In this document: positions 32,401 to 37,560 of the stretch, in pieces
Numbering within the stretch: position 1 is the first letter of the stretch
Layout: each line of letters begins with the position of its first letter
Source of the DNA: a virus
Length of the DNA: 46,235 bases
Direction: 5' to 3' (one strand)
Virus record (IMG/VR): IMGVR_UViG_3300027752_000032
Span: 1 to 46,235 of that record
Made by a program: the position numbers and the translations under genes
Notes under the pieces: generated by a model
Told to the model about the DNA's origin: nothing
The model's database searches: none
Seen by the model: only the letters and a program-made list of their open reading frames with translations

Positions 32401-34217
32401 CCTTGCATAAAAACTGATTGAACAGGTTGTACAAGACCACCCATTAAAAAACCAGACATAAATACACCAGCACCTTCAGAAGAAAACTGATCTCCCATTG
32501 CTGATAGTATCATTTGATTTTGCAAAGCAACTCCACCTTGTGCTGGGTTCTGTAGTATTTCTGTATAGTATCCAACAGTTGCTGCAGAAATTGCTTCTTG
32601 AGAAACTTCTTGTATACCTTCTGCAACATTTGCAGCAAAGTAATCTAACATAACTATACTACCACTACCAGCCACACTTTTCCAACCACCAGCAGCTTTA
32701 ATTTTTGCACCTAATCTTTTGAGTCCTAAGAACCCTGCTTCTTTTCCTCCTAAATATTTAAAAGGATTTTTAATTACTTTACCCGCAGCATCAACAACTT
32801 TTTTACCTGCTGTATTAATTACATTTTTAGTAATGCCTTTTCCAAAAGCAGAACCCAATGTATTTTGAACACCTCTTTGAAATCCACCTAATGCATTACC
32901 AAGAACAAGCCAGTTGCTTGCATATATTAAAGGAGCATTAGCAATCATAGTTTTAAATGCTGCTTGATTAGCCGCATTACTAATTCTTGACATTTCATAT
33001 TCATCAACACTCTTGCCTCCATTAGCAGCAGAATAATTATTCATACCATTTTTCAAGACTTGGTTGTATGCCATACCTGCTTCAAGCTTAGCCTCTGACG
33101 CAGCTAAATTAACAGCTCTCATATCTCTATAAAATCCACCAAACTTTAAATTCATTTTGGCAAGGTTAGACATATTTTGACCTGCATTTTTTGCCGTCTT
33201 TATTTCTTTAAATGCTTTATAAGTGTTTGGGGTAAATCCTTTTTTTAATGCACCAGCAACCATCTTTCTACCACCATTAGCGGCAACCCAAAAATCTCTA
33301 GCAGTTTCAATTTCTTTAGCTTTTGATAATATCTTTCTTGTTTTTTCAAACATTTTAGTAAAGCTAAAAATTGCTTTAGCTCCTTTAACAACATTTGCAC
33401 CTGTCTTAGCAATAGTAACTGGTGCTGCTGTACCTCCTGACAAAGCAGTTACTCCAGCTAATATCAATTCTTCAGCTGCTATAGAAATAAGTATACCTCC
33501 CGTGTAAGCAGAGTTAGCTGCTAGGTTATTTACAAAGCCTCCAAAACCACCTCTTGTAGAACTCATGATTCCCATCTTGTCTTCAAATGCAGTAGCAGAA
33601 TCAAGATCAGGTTCTAAAAAATCTCCTCCACTAAACATAGATCCATATACAGAATCAAGACCAGTACCAACTAATGACCACCAGTTTCCTCTCATCCTAG
33701 TCATGTCATCATAAATAGTTGAGTTTTCATTATAGTAGTTTTCCATATTTGCATACGGAGAATATCCTAAGTTATTAAATTCAGGATGTTCGTAATACCT
33801 CATAAATTGAGTTTGCCTCATGCCTGAAAATGCAGGGGCAACCTTTTTCTCTGACACAGGTGTGTCATCTAAAGTTAGTAACCTCTTCGTCATTGAAAAG
33901 GTATTCTCATTATTATCAGGTCTATTTTGTTTTATTGGATTATATGTATCAGTAGCAGTACCAGGATCAGCTATACCTAAACTAGCCATAGCTCCAATAC
34001 CATACTTATCTATATCAGACTTCACTAAATTAACTCCTGATATATCATCAGCAGCTAAATCACCACTCATAGCATAATCATTAAACTTTTCCTCTGGAGT
34101 TTCAAACAACTCTTCAATAGGCTCAAAGCGGAACTGCCCGTCAGGTATTACACTTGGGGCAGGTCTTAAAGATGCTTGATTGAGTTCTTGCAATGGTGTT
34201 TTTGATTCGTTTTCCAT
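20418..34217 (-). CDS. giant virion-type polypeptide: RNA polymerase core plus zincin metallopeptidase
   Basis: At 4599 residues this is the largest gene in the window. Near residues 3585-3630, RIPTQDKHS, VDFMPAYYGSSAIFPKELV and SGADFDIDKVYAK follow the order of the beta-prime double-psi barrel of multisubunit RNA polymerases (RxPTLHR...NADFDGD). D3621, D3623 and D3625 of DFDID should bind the catalytic magnesium; the DFDID variant is the one I associate with crAss-like phage virion RNA polymerases. A conserved segment after it (TMETDNAKERFIAKLGLN) may be part of the bridge-helix region. I could not place the beta-type lysines with confidence. At H2145-E-A-F-H2149 there is an intact HExxH, with downstream ENEFAEEYM (about 2204-2211) offering a third ligand. 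Residues about 235-270 are hydrophobic. The C-terminus (about 4400-4599) is Ala/Ser/Glu-rich and flexible. No internal stop is present. Likely packaged, and possibly cut into parts. Confidence 0.85.
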   Translation of the reverse strand: MENESKTPLQELNQASLRPAPSVIPDGQFRFEPIEELFETPEEKFNDYAMSGDLAADDISGVNLVKSDIDKYGIGAMASLGIADPGTATDTYNPIKQNRPDNNENTFSMTKRLLTLDDTPVSEKKVAPAFSGMRQTQFMRYYEHPEFNNLGYSPYANMENYYNENSTIYDDMTRMRGNWWSLVGTGLDSVYGSMFSGGDFLEPDLDSATAFEDKMGIMSSTRGGFGGFVNNLAANSAYTGGILISIAAEELILAGVTALSGGTAAPVTIAKTGANVVKGAKAIFSFTKMFEKTRKILSKAKEIETARDFWVAANGGRKMVAGALKKGFTPNTYKAFKEIKTAKNAGQNMSNLAKMNLKFGGFYRDMRAVNLAASEAKLEAGMAYNQVLKNGMNNYSAANGGKSVDEYEMSRISNAANQAAFKTMIANAPLIYASNWLVLGNALGGFQRGVQNTLGSAFGKGITKNVINTAGKKVVDAAGKVIKNPFKYLGGKEAGFLGLKRLGAKIKAAGGWKSVAGSGSIVMLDYFAANVAEGIQEVSQEAISAATVGYYTEILQNPAQGGVALQNQMILSAMGDQFSSEGAGVFMSGFLMGGLVQPVQSVFMQGVPSVYKYGLQEAGIGLATKKQKETYAEFREAKDKMIERIVDSYNESWNSQAIDPSELFDVKRLNFMVQKEMAEKMKDSTYRQDFFGFKDAADNAKFQQFYTMFETNGTQNFRNQLQGFLEMSDTEMIEAFPGVSKKDQKDGKLRQRINDTIIQMDKMEENYNKLKDKFINPFDETKYNRKTQEKEYINELVNRAGYDHARYLYMFTNQGFMSAVERADGIYSKLQAEPLFQKMAASDITTLLDPASIEREIIILEQEIEAFEGTPEGAATAASPKKEKINRLKAIQKIVNDPKNRFKNGTFKRNKALKDSLRSEFKNYVRFLAKNEGSFINEDNIDSALTDIVDYYALNNRAKVYDKAIEFMNNPEKFAEMVARSQALSKNRLDGRIKETKAALEKYTDIILANQLVNDLSKDPIGAYADEGQMALFLQTGDSRFLINFYDENGEIIEGVHDVKYKMIQRLIEVYNSTRSDQTTEKDLTEDQKEDAKVNDVENQKSDIEMMLENAGIELSVDTITISPYLDEVLRNAYRKYKARMAASGKPSLSAQEWKSTAEALDLKNVFNAIKQVWAAGAMTQNPAGETLFASPIEQSLVDSDTGFKEFLSTPRQQLLAENPLITSILNQSTITLDDIFEQPNVADNTEVTGRKPPVGEGVVADLYKREVKTSGEETIIIYELLDKKGNKLSPEILDFVDEQFDSLRGTFNESQATEAYEALKAIDSQAPDSTPFEFDGVDGLFYGMTIYKGSEKYIIIQKPNKSKTFGKNQKLRVIKASNNVGPISERKFEYIKQGEFSNVFTQEEITMDVLDDTVSKLDVNSLLSPYAHANRADTKGMSEDAIASMMTSQNAEGKERLKIILKELTTEEREQLEFVVYANPNPTTVNDYVIRNMSGVEYKSANPLIKRYSSEYVIGIRINNTVTQDRINAKLIEQKVDPSDSPDGIFAYMNNASFLIKDQLTGADVDPRTMNLRQAQNVMYSAFGKTITTEEQLKEIQKAFILNSIITTTFNNLGVDGEKQFFGVNDLPFNIDLNQKGGRTVYSNGNPVFIEALDYQYADENNNYFVFDLKYDKGAGGRIYNYSSTAEDSVALEKQILLQLEKQGINKDTMLAGKDRYLAAVKLPNGQYRLVNLKAVSYTKLERDELFVEVINKSKEIQKIKDAAERQAAAFKYNEELQEKLFLSSARGNQIELNIGEDGSIYLSLDRTVGEENENIANEGIGTDVVNSDTDAVKIIESLFTKYNSNEDVNTYDAKIRDKNIRKSFPTGAPTQDIIDKSTTEVAIQVATDNSLVLSAEADAINAQRAVAFASIKPKNEDRKVEDEAALPEIAEEAEDSTADMSDDEIQKRVDNDFNSNPLGIEHIINKELRGEELNDAEKKMMNNPVIANGVNIRVSLAGGRGSLVPEGKTKETSLDKEKAKLKALRDKLIEGKKGVDKIDALDKSPEYQKQLALVKKLSKTANKLVEATTETERIEDYNEFLDWANESLPSIIGIEDILTLADNGISKGYKRVGAFVLDIHQVAGGVSVNGTVYVGANNPFKYHEAFHGVFRMLLTQEQIDRYRKFAKIELKAKYGSQYKTELEKFRTSAKQYEDMSDLELENEFAEEYMADEFEAFKKDPRSSKTNTEIKSFFTKIIEWIKGVLGKYTSNELLTLYENIDAGKFKSATLQQNEFTSLAGITVANALVRHDVVSKDEDVSGFLYLDSDVVDPLIRSMAGMFISKVNKIEEATYNPNDVYNDLSRDFRVLLDPDDPSNKILGPGKVKQLQELEDAFTNYPEDIKKEVFGLINIISDQDSQNELNSEIEEDGTGVRKADEFDKDASEIGGFNSLAQKVRAYIATTTMVGVDFFGKTELKDGVPLIVPVKFNEAYNGLLKAVSNISDPIVMLRRMYTYSRLNPNMSSVVDKLFNDANLDLDTLASDTPFINVSNPNLLQSMLKGFENYKVDYLFNERDGAGNILIYTASERDDINAQLDEWSQAYIFKRKQMNLDASGSRIEDLLGLVKNMENILGSKTKNKSNEATQKLAVEHSEKLFELTGIRLSPMFLNYSYVKTFDYSKLDAEQKILYNSYSIEPISEQFLVTLYDLMYKDSNIFSKKSDGMASRLTYISLSNAALDESIGASSFINPNGDLVYGHQLPTYHLKAVAQLNNSNILDKFSADKYLDRNYLLNNVAFLNLSDQGRIKVTRIAGSKIKSVVSTDLNNDAQEDILNTSLNDSRSTQSFGEFTPQEFAVSLINNYVANFNRRSGKNDMVDGVGQIPTATAPVFLRVMEAANTGDLVSLPIIKAVTMKGDNVELTPQLVNAFINRIASEFERINREAIAFEEFGDNIAGYNDSMQGRAFSFVNTGLLLDPLTQQTLANVAITAGKAKQEMTFEQGVKLALGISTSGIRAEVENGLNEAFAGFDAMLNKLQVKNNLSTQVRQGLTIGEGVARTMVDIAGSQLNLNTNESHNLQQIFFNNWINAASINDLLLGDQAVSLQSMIDKVKRAKLNNSAYYSASSLLVAPELGINHSSTNFDMYAFDEIQEVSSLTGNNIDSADAQAYITTKGSRYATFAFGRLSPSMAGMYDTLDRGEAPTSDDVFGTNENPIGFAKKQDLINSKKYVYMDGKTAIKMSVTVLTKEYTSNYNAALGKWEAKPTMKQLHYLREQMEANEDANNNFAMAAPLSAVKMMKSNINKLNDDSSGFDTSQNLTSTNLRTEYLGLQVVQPSNKMEITDMTQIKDIITSEQDDLVEIPGMGLNEKGQVMRVGDVRRLYNEAISKRVTLKYKNKRNLIFTFDTALDEFKLSKKKGAITPNLAAFLNYAQGSLKASGSASNLLEFFGTEGGEQKYNLNNPFTAKKYEQLFLSYFSKGTLREKIPGTSLALVSSFGTRYYRMVYEVKNGIPVRSEIIRQTQWKGGDAVETMPGDGVYPNGQVVIDVLRTGLMDYTDPTDPSTSTGERYSEVVMPAMDKNVMDLIANTDAKIPDAISKMFGVRIPTQDKHSAVNMKVVDFMPAYYGSSAIFPKELVEVSGADFDIDKVYAKIKEYYLDSKNNFVAYGKGDPYTEYVLNINKLTAKEGTTYNSAAKLFNNDEIAIRLENSLTPSEMNRLTDPDGANRFTEDSLRAALVLGLPSTKAKFDEYVKKHGTPNEAILNNDILDYNYALAGNTGMTGTELSMQENKSDLPIAYQAADIEVLKTAYDELVNNENIQLFKDRQDSPIDIDTLTGMIQSFEANKGSAIGAVVLPNAYLNLLTEYKIELFKEVRIGNNKYPGFGGKLINGERKQDIISSLVTMETDNAKERFIAKLGLNRHAVGMAANMTSLGIPLKTTLLLLNSAEVRDLYDLSMNKKDKMDPGLDDLLERRIGSLDANIKAEADRTGKKTKFVSVTDELLESAVDSTAALSDNQRIQILFLFNRINKIKKWSAKMRPAVTLSQGLPKDVPTIKKNIKDLQDLFGPFAQADVSAIFKSKTWQSNNLKIFSQIYQELLPNTLLTMSPEFGKMLDPVLENLDTDSSGFTFESQAQVEQDLLSYLTIKSYQHLLNNSSSNAAPVTNNLIYPGPINTTDLSIVKMIRDEKLRRSENNEESNFFLDSFVGTEYANDQGNNTGLNIATSNTWRRLNAANMIDLQTSFAKLYGGLETRDLAVSILHYMMIKDGLQLKYGSLMKAMSPFVIEKYLNNVNTVELALKQVVPYEKAFGLSYEDLANEFKEGYLQSNPVGPLLNNYEVGDLRNGTGILNIIEDFDAVKNEFVIMDGAYGEAKTPKDYVRLAIPGKVVSYRLFKLDNLDERIATYKEVPSMGSNQQFAAGFVGGPRLTYKQTRNTKTNNDVAGVAPSAPAQQTSESAGASVGTDAKATQEKQDVLRTPGAIVEVTNKSVVVKEDPDAPAVNIADPAKALEALSKLTASGTFDEAANANIENNSQQLDGLTDEQQSEVDDLKEDLKESEEVAEAEKLEDWWEANVSGNTEAENKMKEQGMASLEDALLIYGDLFSQTTLGEQELIERLKCFL

Positions 34218-34228
34218 TTACTTATGAT

Positions 34229-37200
34229 TTATTTTTTTCCGTAAATACCCTGATCTTTTTCTCTTAAGGCCTGGTTATTTCTTCTAATTTCTTGATACTG
34301 AGCTTGCATTTTTACCATCTGTTGATCAATCCCCATTAAACCATTTCTAAAATCCATTTGAACTGTGCCTGTGTCAGTTGTATATTCACTATAATTTTCA
34401 GCATTTGGATCATAAGGATTGTAATAATTAACTGAATAATCAAGCATGTAATTTCCAGTCCCATTTTTAACAACTCTATAGTCAGCTGTATTAGTTATAC
34501 CATTATCATTAGGTACTGTATAGTCATGATAGGTGCTATTATCACCACCAAGAATATCTATTTCTGTTGAAGAATAATAATCATTCTTTTTTGCTTTAAC
34601 ATTTAAATCTTCTTGCTGATCAAAAACTAAAAATATACCACTATCATTATTATCTTCACCTACACCTTTTAATTGTTTTAAATCATCTTTAGTTAATGCA
34701 CCATACTCTGCACCTTTTGGCCCTTTAACTTTTGATGCAAGCCACTCTGAACTAAACTTAAGTTCATAACCCGCATGAGTTTTATCTCCTACATTTGCTT
34801 TATCATAGACTGGCATATATGCTAAAACACCAATAGGTGCTATTGCATCTGTGTTAGATCTTTTAGGATTATTAATCCAAGTATTTAAATCTTCTAACCA
34901 TAAATTATAAACCTTTGATGCTAAAGCATTTTTGCTTAACAACTCTGAATCTTTATTTAATCTTCCAACTCCTAATCCATAAGGTGTGTTGTTAGATTGT
35001 AAAGATTTAACTTGATTAATCATATTAGCCATTTCCTGCTCATTGTCAGGATTGTTTACTAAAGGATTAATAGAATAGTTGTACGTAGGATTACTGACTA
35101 CATCTGTAAAGCTCCCGTTGATTCCATATCTAGCAGAATTAAAATCTCCTGAATTAACATTAGAATCTTGTTGACCAGTAAGTCTTTTGTTTAATCCTTT
35201 TTTAAGTGCGTCATAAACCATTCCTGCTTCATCATCAACTGCTTTATCATCAAGAACCATTTTCTTAGAGCCGTCTGGATTTTTTAAGTATATTGTGGTT
35301 CCAGTGTATTCAGTCATTACTGTCTCTGTAGCTTGAATCATATAATCTTTATTATTAGTTCCAGTATCTACTTTCCAATCTAAATTAACATTAGTAATTG
35401 TACCATCTTTGATACCTTCCTTTACCATGTTAATGTATTCTTCTTTATTTAAAGGTATACCATCTTTAAAAATATTTGGGAAATTACCATTGTCCATTAA
35501 GTTTCTAACATGCTTCTCTTCTTTTTTTACACTAGCAGTTGTAACAGTATTAGCTTCCTCAAATTTATTATATGCTGTTTGTACAAATTGCTCTACACCT
35601 TTTACTTGAGTGTTAGTACCATTTATACCATTCATCTTTTCATAGAGCTGATCATAAGAAGTTCTTTGGTCTCTTGATAATACCATATTTGGATTATCTA
35701 ATGCTTGTTGTCTTGTGTTAGTAAACTCAGTATTCTTATCAGAATATATCTTAGCTATTAAATCTCTATTCTTATAACCTGTAGAAACACCTTCCTCATC
35801 TGTAGATTGCTCTAATAGTTTTGTTTTTATCTGTTCTATTGACCCTCTAAATTCTTTTAACTCACCATTCTCTCCAGTTACTTGAATACCATATGTTTGA
35901 TCTTGGCTTGAGTTGTCACCCCTAGGATTCATTAATGACATCATATTAACAATATCATTAACCTGAGTTCCTGCTAGTTTACCATCTGCTTCAGTAAACT
36001 GATCCTTGGTTCTTTGAATCATATCAGGATTTTGAGTAATCTTATTTTTTTTATTAGTTGCTAAATCAATTGTATTTCCATCCCCAAGGGTAGTATAACC
36101 AGTTGACACAGCATCCCCAAGTGGGCTATTTGATCTAGATCCTTCTAATTGAGTTTTTAACACTTCAAGATCAACTCTATTCTTTTGTTTAACACCTTCT
36201 AGATTAAGAGCATTTTTTGCATTAGCTCTAATCTTGGACATGTCCATTTTAAATTGTTTGTCTTGAAGAGCATACTTGTTCTCACGCATTTCATACTCAT
36301 AATCTCTAGCGCTCCATGCTTGTGCAGACTCTCTCATGTCATCCATGATATTATTCTGCATTAGCATACTATATGCTTTATTCAAAGTATTACCAAGCGT
36401 CTTACTAGGTAATGCTGCTTCTTCTCTGATTCTTTTTTTAGCTTCTAAAGCTGCTTTAAATTGTTCAGTTCTTGAAAGTTGTTCTGTATTAGCTTGATCA
36501 AGTTGTGACCCTTCTATAATACCATTAGCACCTTTATAATTTGCCCATGAGACATTTGCTTTTTCTGCTTTAGATAAAGCCTGCATGTCTTGAGCCATTC
36601 TTAAACCATTAATTGTATCAAGCCTTCTTATTGTTTCAGAAGCCCAAAGTTCTTGTCCTTGTTCTATGTTAGCAGCTCTACCTTCTTGCACAGCTTGCGT
36701 TGCCCAATCCATACCTTTAACATATGCTTCTGTTTGATATGCAGCTTGTACTCTTGGAGCTTCCATAAGTCTATTTCTGATCTGCTGTAATGCAGCACCA
36801 GTTACTTGAGCACCATTTTGTTCTGTAATAATCCAATCAGAATTTGCAATCTCTCTTTGATTAGTTTCTGATACAGGTTTATTAGGATTAAACTTTGGAT
36901 TAGCTTTTTTGGCAAACCTATCTCTCTTCATCTTTAAAGGGGGATCCATGTTTTCCAACATCTGTTGACTCATCTCAAACAAATTTGCATCCGGTACATA
37001 TTTAGGTAAACCCATTTGTAATGCTTTATCAGGATCTGCATTTATAAATGCATCCATTTGATATTGCATTGCTCTCTCACCAGTCTTCCAGTATTTTGCT
37101 TGGACAGTTCTATCTGGTGAATTAAGCAATAGATTTGCTGTCTTCATTTCTTCTCTATACCTAGATGTATATACAACATCTTTTACAGTTATATCATCTT

Positions 37201-37501
37201 CATAAAATGGTGCAAAGACATCCTTAGCTGCATTAACATTTTGAGCTAATGATAAATCCATACCAGATATTTTTTCTATCTGTGGTGCTATTTGTTCTGC
37301 GTACTGATCTCTTCTTTCTTTAGTATCATTCCTAGACAAATCAGCATAGACTACCTTGTTATATAAGTCATTGGTAGCCTTAAAATTAGTATCATACTTA
37401 TCTTGTCTTGTCTCCAAAACTGCAGACAAGAATTTATAATCCGGTGTGAACGGCTTAATATCCGGTAAATATGTATCTGCTCCTTTTATGTATGTTGCCA
37501 T
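34229..37501 (-). CDS. 1090-aa virion-like protein, unknown function
   Basis: This is a large, hydrophilic, mainly helical protein with no signal peptide or clear membrane segment. The N-terminus reads MATYIKGADTYLPDIKPFTP, followed by an EETRQDKYDT-like helical part and long charged helices to about residue 470 (for example ARDYEYEMRENKYALQDKQF), which could form coiled coils. The second half is Asn/Asp/Gly-rich and more beta-like. It ends in a Gln-rich helix (GIDQQMVKMQAQYQEIRR). I do not recognise a named family. It lies 11 bp before the RNA polymerase gene in a run of very large genes, so an internal or ejected virion protein is the most likely role. A 59-bp gap upstream, with the minus-strand sequence CTTTGTAAAC, may hold a promoter. 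Confidence 0.7.
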   Translation of the reverse strand: MATYIKGADTYLPDIKPFTPDYKFLSAVLETRQDKYDTNFKATNDLYNKVVYADLSRNDTKERRDQYAEQIAPQIEKISGMDLSLAQNVNAAKDVFAPFYEDDITVKDVVYTSRYREEMKTANLLLNSPDRTVQAKYWKTGERAMQYQMDAFINADPDKALQMGLPKYVPDANLFEMSQQMLENMDPPLKMKRDRFAKKANPKFNPNKPVSETNQREIANSDWIITEQNGAQVTGAALQQIRNRLMEAPRVQAAYQTEAYVKGMDWATQAVQEGRAANIEQGQELWASETIRRLDTINGLRMAQDMQALSKAEKANVSWANYKGANGIIEGSQLDQANTEQLSRTEQFKAALEAKKRIREEAALPSKTLGNTLNKAYSMLMQNNIMDDMRESAQAWSARDYEYEMRENKYALQDKQFKMDMSKIRANAKNALNLEGVKQKNRVDLEVLKTQLEGSRSNSPLGDAVSTGYTTLGDGNTIDLATNKKNKITQNPDMIQRTKDQFTEADGKLAGTQVNDIVNMMSLMNPRGDNSSQDQTYGIQVTGENGELKEFRGSIEQIKTKLLEQSTDEEGVSTGYKNRDLIAKIYSDKNTEFTNTRQQALDNPNMVLSRDQRTSYDQLYEKMNGINGTNTQVKGVEQFVQTAYNKFEEANTVTTASVKKEEKHVRNLMDNGNFPNIFKDGIPLNKEEYINMVKEGIKDGTITNVNLDWKVDTGTNNKDYMIQATETVMTEYTGTTIYLKNPDGSKKMVLDDKAVDDEAGMVYDALKKGLNKRLTGQQDSNVNSGDFNSARYGINGSFTDVVSNPTYNYSINPLVNNPDNEQEMANMINQVKSLQSNNTPYGLGVGRLNKDSELLSKNALASKVYNLWLEDLNTWINNPKRSNTDAIAPIGVLAYMPVYDKANVGDKTHAGYELKFSSEWLASKVKGPKGAEYGALTKDDLKQLKGVGEDNNDSGIFLVFDQQEDLNVKAKKNDYYSSTEIDILGGDNSTYHDYTVPNDNGITNTADYRVVKNGTGNYMLDYSVNYYNPYDPNAENYSEYTTDTGTVQMDFRNGLMGIDQQMVKMQAQYQEIRRNNQALREKDQGIYGKK

Positions 37502-37560
37502 AATGTAAAATTAATATAATTATATAAGTTTACAAAGTGTTTTGTATAAACCCTTTAGGT

